Below, in pieces: positions 49,629-60,638 of a stretch of DNA of 64,000 nt. The notes under the pieces are model-generated. The model saw nothing but the letters and a program-made list of their open reading frames with translations. It had not been told where the DNA came from and ran no database searches. The DNA comes from Mycobacterium sp. PSTR-4-N (lineage in GTDB: Bacteria; Actinomycetota; Actinomycetes; Mycobacteriales; Mycobacteriaceae). Every line of letters begins with the position of its first letter. Position 1 is the first letter of the stretch. Made by a program: the position numbers and the translations under genes. The DNA lies in contig NZ_JAKRFN010000006.1 of NCBI RefSeq assembly GCF_022348085.1, forward strand, positions 1 to 64,000. Reading direction: 5' to 3'.

Positions 49629-50399
49629 TCAGGACGAGGCTGAGGCCGCGATCGACAATGCCTCGCGGGCACCCGCATGCAGCGCCTCGTTGCTGAGCAC
49701 CAGCCATGCCGCCAGTCCGGTCGGGGTGCCAGAGGCGAAACCCCGTGCCGCCGCGGTGTAGTCGCCCGATCGGCGCATCCAGTGCATCTCCGGCACCCCG
49801 AGACCGTGGGGATCCAGCCCGCTGGCGATCGTGATCAGCCGGGACACCCCGCGCGCCACCACGCCGTCGGCGCTGCCGAAGGGTGCCAGCGTCAGCAGTT
49901 CCCCGTGGGCCACCGCAGCGAGGACCGTCGCGGGCACCCGAGTTCCGCCGGTCGCGAGGTCGGCGAGCAGTTCCAGGCGGCGGCCGATGTCGGGGTTCGT
50001 GCGTGGACGGCCGAGAGAATCTGCGTCGACGAGGTCGGCTGCGGCCAACGAATGCAACCGCGCGATGGCCTGCAGTGGAGCTCGCCGCCACACTCCGATG
50101 AGGGCGCCCTGACCGCCTTCGAGTGCCTCCGCAACGCGTAACGCACCGGCGAGCACCGGGTCCCTGTCGCTGTCGCGGTCACTGTCCTCGCTGCCCGTGC
50201 CCTCAGCCGAGAACTGCAACGGACCACCGTCGAGCACCGACGACGCGCGGGCCGCGCGCAGTGCTGCCTCGGCGGCCGTGCCGGGCCAGCCGCGCAGATT
50301 CGTCCGGTGCCGGTGCGCCCGGCCCAGGGCCTCGCGCGCCTCCTCCCCCGCCTCGGCGACGCCGGGCAGAGTGGTCAGCGGGGCAAGCGGATCGGTCAC
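49629..50399 (-). CDS. Conserved mycobacterial protein (Rv3662c homolog)
   Basis: A 256-residue soluble, alanine-rich helical protein from GTG 50399 (VTDPLAPLTTLPG). Its stretches WRRAPLQAIARLHSLAAADL and LGRPRTNPDIGRRLELLADL are well conserved in kind, as in proteins annotated as oxidoreductases without evidence. I see no cofactor motif, signal or membrane helix, and cannot give a function. It diverges from acs and converges with the Ms1-like RNA. Confidence 0.75.
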   Translation of the reverse strand: MTDPLAPLTTLPGVAEAGEEAREALGRAHRHRTNLRGWPGTAAEAALRAARASSVLDGGPLQFSAEGTGSEDSDRDSDRDPVLAGALRVAEALEGGQGALIGVWRRAPLQAIARLHSLAAADLVDADSLGRPRTNPDIGRRLELLADLATGGTRVPATVLAAVAHGELLTLAPFGSADGVVARGVSRLITIASGLDPHGLGVPEMHWMRRSGDYTAAARGFASGTPTGLAAWLVLSNEALHAGAREALSIAASASS

Positions 50400-50523
50400 G
50401 CCCGCACACGCTAATCCATCTCCGGCCGACCGATCGGCGCGCCGGTTGCGACGTTCGTCGCCCGTCGGGCGCCGCCCGCAGCGGCGGTTGTGAGTTGCCA
50501 ACGTCGATGCAACGTTGGGTGAC

Positions 50524-50529
50524 TACCCT
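50524..50529 (+). promoter_or_regulatory. -10 box of acs (leaderless)
   Basis: TACCCT ends 7 bases before ATG 50537. Confidence 0.45.
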
Positions 50530-50536
50530 CACAGTC

Positions 50537-52498
<1,962 letters not shown>

Positions 52499-52566
52499 AC
52501 CCGTCGCGCGGGTGTGCAGCGTCACGTCCGCGCGACGTTCGGTTGTGCCCATGGTTTCCGTCTCTA

Positions 52567-52589
52567 TCTGTGACACAACGGATCACAGA
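52567..52589. promoter_or_regulatory. Inverted repeat upstream of the LapA-like gene
   Basis: TCTGTGA and TCACAGA are exact complements around 9 bases, 15 bases before the ATG at 52605. It resembles a Crp site (TGTGA-N6-TCACA), but the spacer is 9, not 6. It may be an operator or a small leader hairpin. Confidence 0.4.
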
Positions 52590-52604
52590 AAAGAGGGATC
52601 GACC

Positions 52605-52865
52605 ATGACCACTCACCGCACCACGGACCACACCCCCGCCCGTCGTTCCGGTTTCGCGGCGAAGTTCTCGCTGACCGTCGCGTTTCTGCTCGTCGTCGCG
52701 CTGGCGGTCTTCGTACTGCAGAACACGGTGCACACCACGATCAACTTCGTCGGCTGGAACTTCGACCTCGCCCAGGGTGTCGCGCTGCTCGGCGCGGCGG
52801 GTGTCGGCGCGGTGATCGCGCTGATCGTCAGCGCAGCGATTCGGCTGCGCCGCGCGGTGCGCTGA
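52605..52865 (+). CDS. LapA-domain (DUF1049) small membrane protein
   Basis: An 86-residue protein with a short polar N-terminus, helix 1 (LTVAFLLVVALAVFVLQN), the family motif TTINFVGWNFDLAQGVALL and a second helix, ending in RLRRAVR. LapA-domain proteins are small inner-membrane proteins of unclear role, in Gram-negatives linked to lipopolysaccharide assembly. AAGAGGGA precedes the ATG. It follows acs by about 100 bases and may be transcribed separately. Confidence 0.83.
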   Translation: MTTHRTTDHTPARRSGFAAKFSLTVAFLLVVALAVFVLQNTVHTTINFVGWNFDLAQGVALLGAAGVGAVIALIVSAAIRLRRAVR

Positions 52866-52882
52866 GCACGCCGGACGTGACG

Positions 52883-53596
52883 TCAGGCCGGGCCGACGGG
52901 TACGAACCCGCTGCCCGGCCTGTTCTTGGCCGTGATGTCGGCCAGCTGCGTGTTGATCGACATCGTCACCGCAGGCGTGTGCAGCGGGATGAACTTGACC
53001 ACGCAGGTGGGCAGGTCTTCGGAGAACGCGCCGTGGATCATGCCGACGAGCTTGTTGCCGACGGTGACGGGCGCGCCGGAGTCGCCGGGCTGTCCGCACA
53101 CCTGGTTGACGATCGTGCCGGGCTGCTGTCCGGGTCCCCACGTCACACCGCACGAATAGCCGGTGGTCCGCCCCAGCTTGCACGCCACCTCGCCGAACGT
53201 GGGGTCGGGTCCGATGCCGTCGATGCGGAACCCGTTGACCTCGTTGACCGGACGCACCTTGGCCGGGTCGAACTTGATCACCGCGTAGTCCAGCACGTCG
53301 TTGCCGGCCACCATGGTCCCGACGATGCCCGAATCCTGCTCGGTCTCACTGGCGACGACTGCGCCGGGCCCGCCGCAGTGCGCGGAGGTGAAACCGATGA
53401 GATTGCCGCTGCGGTCGGTGCCGATCGCGGTCAGCGTGCACAGCGTGTCGCCGTTGACGACCAGACCGGAACCTCCGCCGAGGGTGACCGGAGCTGCCGC
53501 ATGTGCGACACCGGTGACGCCGATCAGACCCGCACCGAGCAGCGTCAGCACCGCGAAGATCGCAGAAAGAAGTCCTGGCTGGTCGTTCGTCTTCAC
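52883..53596 (-). CDS. Secreted trypsin-like serine protease (Rv3668c homolog)
   Basis: A 237-residue exported S1-fold protease. The signal peptide ends at about AHA-AAP (34). The catalytic triad is His73 (TSAHCGG), Asp103 (VLDYAVIKFD) and Ser173 (GQPGDSGAPV). Six cysteines (53, 74, 139, 149, 167, 202) can form three disulfides, so it is probably stable outside the cell. GTG start at 53596. Substrates unknown. Confidence 0.9.
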   Translation of the reverse strand: MKTNDQPGLLSAIFAVLTLLGAGLIGVTGVAHAAAPVTLGGGSGLVVNGDTLCTLTAIGTDRSGNLIGFTSAHCGGPGAVVASETEQDSGIVGTMVAGNDVLDYAVIKFDPAKVRPVNEVNGFRIDGIGPDPTFGEVACKLGRTTGYSCGVTWGPGQQPGTIVNQVCGQPGDSGAPVTVGNKLVGMIHGAFSEDLPTCVVKFIPLHTPAVTMSINTQLADITAKNRPGSGFVPVGPA

Positions 53597-53745
53597 AGCT
53601 CACACCCAATCGACATGCCGATGACTACGGCCCGACCCGCCATAGAAGGAATCAAGGCAGTCTAACGGCACCGCGGAATCGTTTCGTTTCACGCCACGTG
53701 GCAACATAAGCCGCGACCAGATCACATGCGGGGAAGGAAGCTCTT

Positions 53746-54255
53746 GTGAGCGATCGCAGTAACGGCGCACCGGCGACGGTGACATCCATACCGCTGGTGG
53801 ATCCGCACGCGCCGAAGCCGGACCCGTCGATCGGCGATCTGGTCAAGGAGGCGACCGCCCAGGTGTCGACACTGGTGCGCGCCGAGGTCGAACTCGCCAA
53901 GGCCGAGATCACCCGCGACGTCAAGAAGGGCCTGACGGGCAGCGTCTTCTTCATCCTGGCGCTGGTGGTGCTGTTCTACTCCACGTTCTTTTTCTTCTTC
54001 TTCGTCGCCGAGCTGCTCGACACGTGGTTGTGGCGCTGGGCGGCGTTCCTGATCGTTTTCGGGATCATGGTCGTGGTGACCGCGGTGTTGGCACTGGTCG
54101 GCTTCCTGAAGGTGCGGCGCATCCGCGGTCCCCGCAAGACCATCGAATCGGTCAAGGAGATCCCCGAGGCCTTCGGCGGCGGCGCCGACAAGAAGGCCGT
54201 CACCACAGGCACGAACGGCAAGCAGCCTGCGGCGGCAGACCCCTCCGGCTGGTAA
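53746..54255 (+). CDS. Actinobacterial holin-like membrane protein (phage holin family, Rv3669 homolog)
   Basis: A 169-residue protein with an amphipathic N-terminal segment (LVKEATAQVSTLVRAEVELA) and two close hydrophobic helices (GSVFFILALVVLFYSTFFFF; WAAFLIVFGIMVVVTAVLAL). This matches the actinobacterial holin-like family, which is chromosomal and not evidence of a prophage. A GGGGAAGGAAG ribosome site precedes GTG 53746. The stop overlaps ephE as TAATG, so the two are coupled. Confidence 0.85.
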   Translation: MSDRSNGAPATVTSIPLVDPHAPKPDPSIGDLVKEATAQVSTLVRAEVELAKAEITRDVKKGLTGSVFFILALVVLFYSTFFFFFFVAELLDTWLWRWAAFLIVFGIMVVVTAVLALVGFLKVRRIRGPRKTIESVKEIPEAFGGGADKKAVTTGTNGKQPAAADPSGW

Positions 54256-55214
54256 TGGCCGCACCCGATCCGTCGGTCGTTCGCATCGGCGGACCGTGGC
54301 GTCATCTCGACGTGCACGCCAACGGCATCCGCTTCCACGTCGTCGAGGCCGAACGGGAGGCGGGTGCCGATGACCAGTCCCGGCCACTGACCGACCGGCC
54401 CCTGGTCATCCTGCTGCACGGCTTCGGCTCGTTCTGGTGGTCCTGGCGGCATCAATTGCGGGGCCTGTCGGGAGCGCGGGTGGTGGCGGTCGATCTCCGC
54501 GGCTACGGCGGCAGCGACAAACCTCCGCGCGGATACGACGGCTGGACACTCGCCGGGGACACCGCGGGTCTGGTGCGCGCGCTGGGCCACAACACCGCGA
54601 CGCTGGTGGGCCACGCCGACGGCGGACTGGTCTGCTGGGCCACGGCGGTGCTGCATCCGCGCGTGGTGCACGCGATAGCGGTGGTCAGCTCACCGCACCC
54701 GGCGGCGCTGCGGGCCTCGACGGTGCGCCGCCGCGATCAGGGGCGGGCGCTGCTGCCGTCGATGCTGCGCTATCAACTGCCGATGTGGCCGGAACGCGTC
54801 CTGACCCGGCACGACGGTGTCGAACTCGAGCGCATCGTGCGTGCCCGGTCCAGCGCGCGGTGGCAGGCCGGCGACGACTTCGCCGAGACCATGCCGCTGT
54901 TGCGGCGGGCCATCCAGATTCCGTCGGCCGCGCATTCGGCGCTGGAGTATCAGCGGTGGGCGGTACGCAGCCAGCTGCGCAGCGAGGGTCGACGGTTCAT
55001 GCGCTCGATGAAGCGGCCGATCGCCGTGCCGGTGCTGCATCTGCGTGGCGACACCGATCCGTATGTGCTCGCCGACCCGGTGTACCGGACACAGAACTTC
55101 GCGCCGCACGGCCGTTACGTATCTGTCGACGGCGCGGGGCATTTCGCGCACGAAGAGGCGCCCGCAGCGGTGAACGCGCAGCTCGAGCGGTTCCTTCGGC
55201 AGGTGTACGGCTGA
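54255..55214 (+). CDS. ephE: EphE-like alpha/beta-hydrolase (Rv3670 homolog)
   Basis: A 319-residue alpha/beta-hydrolase related to epoxide hydrolases. The oxyanion stretch LVILLHGFGSFWWSWRHQL, the DLRGYGGSDKPPRGY strand and a C-terminal His in VDGAGHFAHEE are clear. The nucleophile elbow reads VGHADGGL: the position usually held by Asp (GHDWGG) is Ala, and an Asp lies one residue on. So epoxide hydrolase activity is uncertain. The final stop abuts the marP stop with no base between them. Confidence 0.85.
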   Translation: MAAPDPSVVRIGGPWRHLDVHANGIRFHVVEAEREAGADDQSRPLTDRPLVILLHGFGSFWWSWRHQLRGLSGARVVAVDLRGYGGSDKPPRGYDGWTLAGDTAGLVRALGHNTATLVGHADGGLVCWATAVLHPRVVHAIAVVSSPHPAALRASTVRRRDQGRALLPSMLRYQLPMWPERVLTRHDGVELERIVRARSSARWQAGDDFAETMPLLRRAIQIPSAAHSALEYQRWAVRSQLRSEGRRFMRSMKRPIAVPVLHLRGDTDPYVLADPVYRTQNFAPHGRYVSVDGAGHFAHEEAPAAVNAQLERFLRQVYG

Positions 55215-56405
55215 TCAACCGCTGATGCAGGCGCCCGTCGCAACCGGGGCGACGTTGCCGACCCGGGCCATCTGCCGGGCCACCTCCTGGGCGGTCAGCA
55301 CGAACCCGGTGTCGACGTCGTCGACGGCCGCGCCGAACACCACGCCGAGCACCTTGCCCGACCGGTTGATCATCGGGCCGCCCGAGTTGCCCTGCTTCAC
55401 GGTGCCGCGGATCGTGTACACCTCGCGCGTCACGGTGGTTTTCCGGTAGATGTCGGGCCCGTTGAGTTCGATCACCTCGCGCACCCGCGCGGGCGTCGCG
55501 GTGAAGTCGCCACCACCGGGATAGCCCATCACGATGCCGTCGGTGCCGGCGGGCGCCTCGGTGTCGACGAACTGCAGTGGCGCGGACGGCAGGTCGGGCA
55601 CGTCGAGAATCGAGATGTCGGCGTCGGGGTCGTAACTGACGACCGTGGCGGGGTACTCCTTGCCGTCGACGTCGACGGTGACGCTCTCCGATCCGGCGAC
55701 GACGTGGGCATTCGACATCACCCGGTTGGGTGCGACGACGAATCCGCTGCCCTCGAGCACCTTCTGGCATCCGGTGGCGACGCCACGCACCTTGACCACA
55801 CTGGACCGCGTCGTGCCGACGACCGCGGAGTTGGCCAGCGAGGCGTCCGGCGCGTCGACCGCAGCGACCGGCGTCGGACCGAAATCCTTGAGGACGTCGT
55901 GCAACCCCGAGGTGTCCCACAGCCCGGACAGCCGGCCGGGTACCGAGCGCAACCAGTTCGGCGCGACGGAATCGACCTCGGCGATCACCCGCGAGCCCTG
56001 CACGGCGGCGGCGAGGTTGGGCTGCGGCGAGGAGGCCAGCGCGGTGCCGAGCAGCCACGCGGCGGTCAGCACGAGGACCAGTTGCACGGCCACGCCGATC
56101 ACCGAGTCCACCACGCGCAGCGTGGGATTGCGGATCGCGCCGCGGACCGCGCGGCCCAGCACCACGCCGGCGATCTCACCGATCACGACCAGCGCGAGGA
56201 TGAGGAACAACGTCGTGAACAGTTTGGTGCGCGGCCCGTCGATGTGATCGACCACGTGCGGGGCCAGCAGCACGCCGGCGACCGCGCCGAGCACCACGCC
56301 CACCAGGGCGAGCACAGAACCGGGCGCGCCGGATCGCCAGCCCGAGATGGCGGCGATCAGCGCTACGGCGAGTACGGCTATGTCCAGCCACTGTGACGAT
56401 GTCAT
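55215..56405 (-). CDS. marP: Periplasmic membrane-anchored serine protease MarP
   Basis: A 396-residue protease with four N-terminal membrane helices (about 8-24, 30-48, 62-86, 98-122; CvpA-like) and a chymotrypsin-fold domain outside. The triad is His234 (SNAHVV), Asp263 (DPDADIS) and Ser341 (GNSGGP); Cys213 and Cys393 can form the redox-sensitive disulfide. In M. tuberculosis MarP is needed for acid resistance and cleaves the peptidoglycan hydrolase RipA. It is last in the nth-TlpA-Nudix-marP operon, with an ATGA overlap. Confidence 0.95.
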   Translation of the reverse strand: MTSSQWLDIAVLAVALIAAISGWRSGAPGSVLALVGVVLGAVAGVLLAPHVVDHIDGPRTKLFTTLFLILALVVIGEIAGVVLGRAVRGAIRNPTLRVVDSVIGVAVQLVLVLTAAWLLGTALASSPQPNLAAAVQGSRVIAEVDSVAPNWLRSVPGRLSGLWDTSGLHDVLKDFGPTPVAAVDAPDASLANSAVVGTTRSSVVKVRGVATGCQKVLEGSGFVVAPNRVMSNAHVVAGSESVTVDVDGKEYPATVVSYDPDADISILDVPDLPSAPLQFVDTEAPAGTDGIVMGYPGGGDFTATPARVREVIELNGPDIYRKTTVTREVYTIRGTVKQGNSGGPMINRSGKVLGVVFGAAVDDVDTGFVLTAQEVARQMARVGNVAPVATGACISG

Positions 56406-57184
56406 CGTTGGACCTCACCGTAGCTGCCCGCGGCCTCCAGGCGCGCCATTGCATCGCCGAGTTCGTGGACGGCGTCGGCGTCCCAGGGCTGCGTCCAGCC
56501 GGCGACATCGAGCATCGCGGCGATGACGTGACCGGTGAATCCCCACACCAGCATCTGGTTGAGCAGGAACGCCGGGCCGGCCGAACGGCGGGTGTTCTCC
56601 TTGCGATACACCATGAGCCGGTTGTCCGGGTTGACGAACGCGCGCACCGGGACCCGGGCGACGACGGCGGTCTCGGACGGGTCGACGACCGCGACCGGCC
56701 CGGGGTCGGCGGAGTACGCGAGCACCGGCACCACCTGGAAACCCGACGGCGGGATGAACATCGTGTCCAGGGTGGCCAGGGTCTGCAGCCGGGAGGCCGC
56801 CAGCCCTGTCTCCTCGGTGGCTTCGCGCAGCGCGGTGTGCACCGGGCTGCGGTCGCCGGGGTCGGCGGCGCCGCCGGGAAATGCGGCCTGGCCGGCGTGG
56901 TGGCGCAGCGTCGAGGCTCGCACGGTGACCAGCAGGTCCGCGTCGGGCGGCAGCTCACCCGGGGTGCCGTGGTCGGGTCCGGAGAACAACACCAGCACGG
57001 CGGCGTCGCGGCGGGCGCCGGTGACGGCTGCGGTGGCGTTCGCCGCGGTCAGCGCCGCGAGGACTCCGGCGGGCACCCGTTGCCGGTAGGCGTCCTTGAT
57101 CGCGGCCGGGTCCGTGACGAGCGGGGACAGCCAGGGCGGTGCGGCGTCGGGTGTCAGCTCACCGTCGACGATCTCCCAGCTCAC
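56402..57184 (-). CDS. Nudix hydrolase, CoA-pyrophosphatase-like (Rv3672c homolog)
   Basis: A 260-residue Nudix enzyme. The Nudix box begins FPGGAADPGDRSPVHTALRE and ends with EETGL; the first metal-box acidic residue is Asp rather than Glu. The FPGG lead and RHHAGQAAFPGG stretch resemble CoA diphosphatases (NudL). GTG 57184 makes a GTGA overlap with the thioredoxin-like gene, and its end overlaps marP by ATGA. Confidence 0.86.
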   Translation of the reverse strand: MSWEIVDGELTPDAAPPWLSPLVTDPAAIKDAYRQRVPAGVLAALTAANATAAVTGARRDAAVLVLFSGPDHGTPGELPPDADLLVTVRASTLRHHAGQAAFPGGAADPGDRSPVHTALREATEETGLAASRLQTLATLDTMFIPPSGFQVVPVLAYSADPGPVAVVDPSETAVVARVPVRAFVNPDNRLMVYRKENTRRSAGPAFLLNQMLVWGFTGHVIAAMLDVAGWTQPWDADAVHELGDAMARLEAAGSYGEVQR

Positions 57185-57834
57185 CTCACTCCAATCGTCG
57201 GGTCCACTGCGGCGGCGATCTCGTCGGCGGTGGCAAACGACCGAGGCAGGATCTGCGCCACGCTACCGTCTCCGCGGAGGACCACCGTCGCCGGCATGAC
57301 ATTGGGAACCTGCAGCGCAGCGGCGATCCGGCGCCGCCCGTCCTGCAGCGTCGGCAGGTGCACCCCGAGCTCGGCGAGCCGCAGCAACCCCGCGGTCTCG
57401 TTCTCGTCCTGATGGACGGTGAGCACCTGCACCGACGACCCGACCCGGCGCTGGTATTCCGCCATCGCCGGTAGCTCGTCGGCGCACGGCCCGCACCAGT
57501 ACGCCCACAGGTTGAGCACGGTCGGCCGGCCCGCGACGGCGCGGGCCACCTCGACCGGAGTGCCGTCACCGGCGCATTCGACGACGATGCCGCGCAACAC
57601 CTCCGGTCCCGCCCCGGCGCCCGAGGTGGGACAGGGCGCGAGAGCGGCCCGCGCGCGCGGCGCCGCCAGCGCGTCCGCAGTGTCGGCGTCGCGCTTGTCG
57701 CGCGGCGACACCGCACCAGGTGCCGCGGGTGCTGCGGGACCGGTCGGGTCGTCTCCGAGCTCGTTGAACAGCGCGGCGCCGAGCGCGATGAGGACCACCA
57801 GCGCCACGACGCTCCAGCGTGCGGACGTGCTCAT
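57181..57834 (-). CDS. Membrane-anchored TlpA-like thioredoxin (Rv3673c homolog)
   Basis: A 217-residue exported thioredoxin-fold protein. An N-terminal anchor (WSVVALVVLIALGAALFNEL) and a disordered linker precede the redox motif WCGPC in LNLWAYWCGPCADELPAMAE and the cis-Pro loop (NVMPATVVLR). An extra cysteine pair lies before the domain (CPTSG, VVECAG), as in the mycobacterial CcsX/TlpA group. It may reduce disulfides in envelope proteins; the gene lies two genes upstream of the disulfide-controlled MarP. Confidence 0.87.
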   Translation of the reverse strand: MSTSARWSVVALVVLIALGAALFNELGDDPTGPAAPAAPGAVSPRDKRDADTADALAAPRARAALAPCPTSGAGAGPEVLRGIVVECAGDGTPVEVARAVAGRPTVLNLWAYWCGPCADELPAMAEYQRRVGSSVQVLTVHQDENETAGLLRLAELGVHLPTLQDGRRRIAAALQVPNVMPATVVLRGDGSVAQILPRSFATADEIAAAVDPTIGVR

Positions 57835-57842
57835 CGGGGCCG

Positions 57843-58622
57843 TTACAGGCCGGCCAGTGCCAGCAGGTGCTCGGTCTCCGGGCCCTTGACCAGCGGAGCC
57901 GCCACCAGCGGATCGGTGGGGCCGGTGCCGTAGGAGGGGCAGTCCTTGGCGAGCACGCACACCCCGCACGCAGGCTTACGGGCATGGCACACGCGCCTGC
58001 CGTGGAAGATCACCCGGTGGCTGAGCAGCGTCCATTCACGCCGTTCGATCAGCTCGCCGACCGCGTGCTCGACCTTGACCGGATCCTGTTCGGCGGTCCA
58101 GCGCCACCGCCGGGCGAGCCGGCCGAAGTGGGTGTCGACGGTGATCCCGGGGACGTCGAACGCGTTGCCGAGGATGACGTTGGCCGTCTTACGGCCCACC
58201 CCGGGCAGCGTGACCAGTTCGTCGAGGGTGGCGGGCACCTCGCCGTCGAACCGCTCGACCAGCTCCTGGCCCAGCCGGATCAGGGCGGACGCCTTGTTGC
58301 GGAAGAACCCGGTGGGGCGGATCAGCTCCTCGAGCTGCGCGCGGTCGGCTCGGGCGTAGTCCTGCGCGGTGCGGTAGACCGAGAACAGCGCCGGCGTGGT
58401 CAGGTTGACGCGCTTGTCGGTGCTCTGCGCGGACAGGATGGTGGCGACCGTGAGCTCGAGAGGATTGGTGAAGTCGAGCTCGCAGTACACGTGCGGAAAC
58501 GCCTCGGCCAGCGTGCGGTTCATCCGGCGGGCGCGCCGCACCAGACCCAGGTGGGTCTCTCTGTCCCACTTGGCGGCAGATTTGGCGGTGTCCCCAGCAC
58601 TGGCCCGTTTGGTCGCGGTCAC
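57843..58622 (-). CDS. nth: Endonuclease III
   Basis: A bifunctional DNA glycosylase/AP-lyase for oxidised pyrimidines; 259 residues. The helix-hairpin-helix [12 protein letters not shown] holds catalytic Lys145, and Asp163 lies in VDTHFGRL. The [4Fe-4S] ligands are Cys212, Cys219, Cys222 and Cys228. GTG start at 58622. First gene of the nth-TlpA-Nudix-marP operon, 8 bases from the next gene. Confidence 0.96.
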   Translation of the reverse strand: MTATKRASAGDTAKSAAKWDRETHLGLVRRARRMNRTLAEAFPHVYCELDFTNPLELTVATILSAQSTDKRVNLTTPALFSVYRTAQDYARADRAQLEELIRPTGFFRNKASALIRLGQELVERFDGEVPATLDELVTLPGVGRKTANVILGNAFDVPGITVDTHFGRLARRWRWTAEQDPVKVEHAVGELIERREWTLLSHRVIFHGRRVCHARKPACGVCVLAKDCPSYGTGPTDPLVAAPLVKGPETEHLLALAGL

Positions 58623-58737
58623 CTCGCCAGCGTACTGACCAGCCCCGACAGAACCACGGGCACGGCGGCTCCGGTCAGGTCGTTAACGAGGGCTTTTCGT
58701 GATCCCTCCGAGACATTGGCCGTGTTTAATTCCGCAT

Positions 58738-59067
58738 GTGTCATGGTTGCTCGTCGCGCTGATACCGGGGTTGTTGATGCTGGCGACGTTCGGGCTGGAG
58801 AAGGTGGAGGCCGGGCTGCGCCAGCAGACCATCTCGGCGGCCGAGGTCGCCGATTTCCTGAGCCAGGCCGAGGCCAGCGACGTCGACGCGCTGGTGCGCG
58901 ACGGCCTGGACACCGCGATCAGCGACCAGAACCGGCGACGCGTGGAGCGCGAGGTGGCGGCGGCACCCGTGCAGGCGGCGGCGGTGTCGGGTTTGCCGAT
59001 GACCGCGTCGTTGCCGCGCCGCGTCAATAACGGGTTTCAGCAGACCCGACATGCCAATCCTGTGTAG
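58738..59067 (+). CDS. Small membrane protein (Rv3675 homolog)
   Basis: A 109-residue protein from GTG 58738: one N-terminal helix (VSWLLVALIPGLLMLATFGL) followed by a cytoplasmic helical region (KVEAGLRQQTISAAEVADFL) and a polar tail. I see no known domain. Conserved between nth and crp in mycobacteria. An upstream in-frame start at 58699 has no support. Confidence 0.72.
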   Translation: MSWLLVALIPGLLMLATFGLEKVEAGLRQQTISAAEVADFLSQAEASDVDALVRDGLDTAISDQNRRRVEREVAAAPVQAAAVSGLPMTASLPRRVNNGFQQTRHANPV

Positions 59068-59170
59068 CGTGGGCTGGTCACGACAGGGCATGGCTCTAGA
59101 CTGATCCGGCCGTCGTCACCGACGTCGGCGTGCATGTCTGACTACCAACTTCTTCTACAAGAGGGGCAAC

Positions 59171-59845
59171 GTGGACGAGATCCTGGCCAGGGCCGGAATC
59201 TTCCAAGGGGTCGAACCCAGCGCTGTTTCCGCGCTGACCAAGCAGCTCCAGCCTGTCGACTTCCCCCGCGGGCACACCGTGTTCGCCGAGGGCGAGCCCG
59301 GCGACCGGCTCTACATCATCATCACCGGCAAGGTGAAGATCGGCCGGCGCTCGCCGGACGGCCGGGAGAATCTGCTGACCATCATGGGCCCGTCGGACAT
59401 GTTCGGTGAGCTGTCGATCTTCGACCCGGGCCCGCGCACGTCGAGCGCGACCACCATCACCGAGGTGCGCGCGGTCTCGATGGACCGTGAGGCGCTGCGC
59501 GCGTGGATCGCCGATCGCCCCGAGATCGCCGAGCAGCTCCTGCGGGTGCTGGCCCGTCGGTTGCGCCGCACCAACAACAACCTGGCGGACCTCATCTTCA
59601 CCGACGTCCCGGGCCGCGTGGCCAAGCAGCTGCTGCAGCTGGCTCAGCGCTTCGGCACGCAGGAAGGTGGGGCGCTGCGCGTCACCCACGACCTGACGCA
59701 AGAAGAGATCGCCCAGCTCGTCGGCGCGTCCCGCGAGACCGTGAACAAGGCGCTCGCCGACTTCGCGCACCGCGGATGGATCCGCCTCGAGGGCAAGAGC
59801 GTGCTGATCAGCGACAGCGAGCGCCTGGCGCGCCGAGCGAGGTAG
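59171..59845 (+). CDS. crp: cAMP receptor protein Crp
   Basis: A 224-residue CRP/FNR regulator. The cyclic-nucleotide domain contains [20 protein letters not shown] and the phosphate-binding cassette [17 protein letters not shown]. The C-helix and an HTH ([20 protein letters not shown]) follow; the HTH recognises TGTGA half-sites. AGAGGGGC precedes GTG 59171. Nearly identical in kind to Rv3676, which controls growth and resuscitation genes. The membrane cyclase at 32637 is a likely source of its ligand. Confidence 0.97.
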   Translation: MDEILARAGIFQGVEPSAVSALTKQLQPVDFPRGHTVFAEGEPGDRLYIIITGKVKIGRRSPDGRENLLTIMGPSDMFGELSIFDPGPRTSSATTITEVRAVSMDREALRAWIADRPEIAEQLLRVLARRLRRTNNNLADLIFTDVPGRVAKQLLQLAQRFGTQEGGALRVTHDLTQEEIAQLVGASRETVNKALADFAHRGWIRLEGKSVLISDSERLARRAR

Positions 59846-59849
59846 CTGG

Positions 59850-60623
59850 CTACCGGCGCAGGTAATCCAGCTGCGCCTGCACGCTCCACTCGGCCGCGTC
59901 CCAGAGTTTTTCGTCGACGTCGGTGTAGACGTGTTCGACCACTGCACGCGCGGTGGCGTCCTCCCCGAGATGCCGCAGCGCCCAGCGGACCTGCTCCAGG
60001 CGCTCGTGTCGATGCGCCAGATAGCCGTCGGCGACCGCGGCCAGGTCGTCGAGGTCGGGCCCGTGCCCGGACAGCACCGTGCGATGGCCGAGACCACGCA
60101 ATCGCAGGAGCGACTCCAGATAGTCGCCGAGATCGCCGTCCTCGGAGTCGATCACCGTCGTACCGCGCCCCAGCACGGTGTCGGCGGTCAGCACGGCGTC
60201 GTCGAGCAGGAAAGACAGCGAATCCGCAGTGTGGCCCGGCGTGGCCAGCACCGTGATGCGCACTCCGGCCGCGTCGATGACCTCACCGTCGGTCAGCGCT
60301 CCCCCGAGGCCGCGCTGGAAGCCGCTGCCGACGGACCTCACCACGGCGCCGGTCAGGTCGACGAGCCGGTCGATTCCACCGGTGTGGTCCTCGTGCCGGT
60401 GGCTGATCAGCACGAGCGGGATCGGGCCCAGCGCCGCCAGCCGTTCGATGTGTTCGTCCCGGTCGTCGGGTCCGGGGTCGACGACCACCATCTCGTCACT
60501 GCCGTGCCCGCGCAGCACCCATGTGTTGGTGCCGTCGAGCGTCATGCGCCCCGGGTTGTCGCACAGCAGCACCGACGCGGTCTCGGTGACCGGCCGCAGC
60601 ATTCCGTACGCGGGGTGCTCCAT
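59850..60623 (-). CDS. MBL-fold metallo-hydrolase (Rv3677c homolog)
   Basis: A 257-residue metallo-beta-lactamase-fold hydrolase of the LACTB2-like group. The di-zinc motif is HRHEDHTGG (HxHxDH), with later ligands in TPGHTADS and LSGHGP. LACTB2-like proteins include RNases and thioester hydrolases; the substrate here is unknown. It converges with crp, 4 bases apart. Start ATG 60623. Confidence 0.88.
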   Translation of the reverse strand: MEHPAYGMLRPVTETASVLLCDNPGRMTLDGTNTWVLRGHGSDEMVVVDPGPDDRDEHIERLAALGPIPLVLISHRHEDHTGGIDRLVDLTGAVVRSVGSGFQRGLGGALTDGEVIDAAGVRITVLATPGHTADSLSFLLDDAVLTADTVLGRGTTVIDSEDGDLGDYLESLLRLRGLGHRTVLSGHGPDLDDLAAVADGYLAHRHERLEQVRWALRHLGEDATARAVVEHVYTDVDEKLWDAAEWSVQAQLDYLRR

Positions 60624-60638
60624 CTACTGAACCTCGGC

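Noticed and set aside
49145..49678. Minus-strand open frames in the gap after the HAD gene
   Set aside because: They overlap the Ms1-like RNA and its terminator, lack ribosome sites, and their translations resemble no protein family.
53746..54255. Holin-like gene as a prophage sign
   Set aside because: The actinobacterial holin-like family is chromosomal and syntenic with Rv3669; no other phage genes are present.
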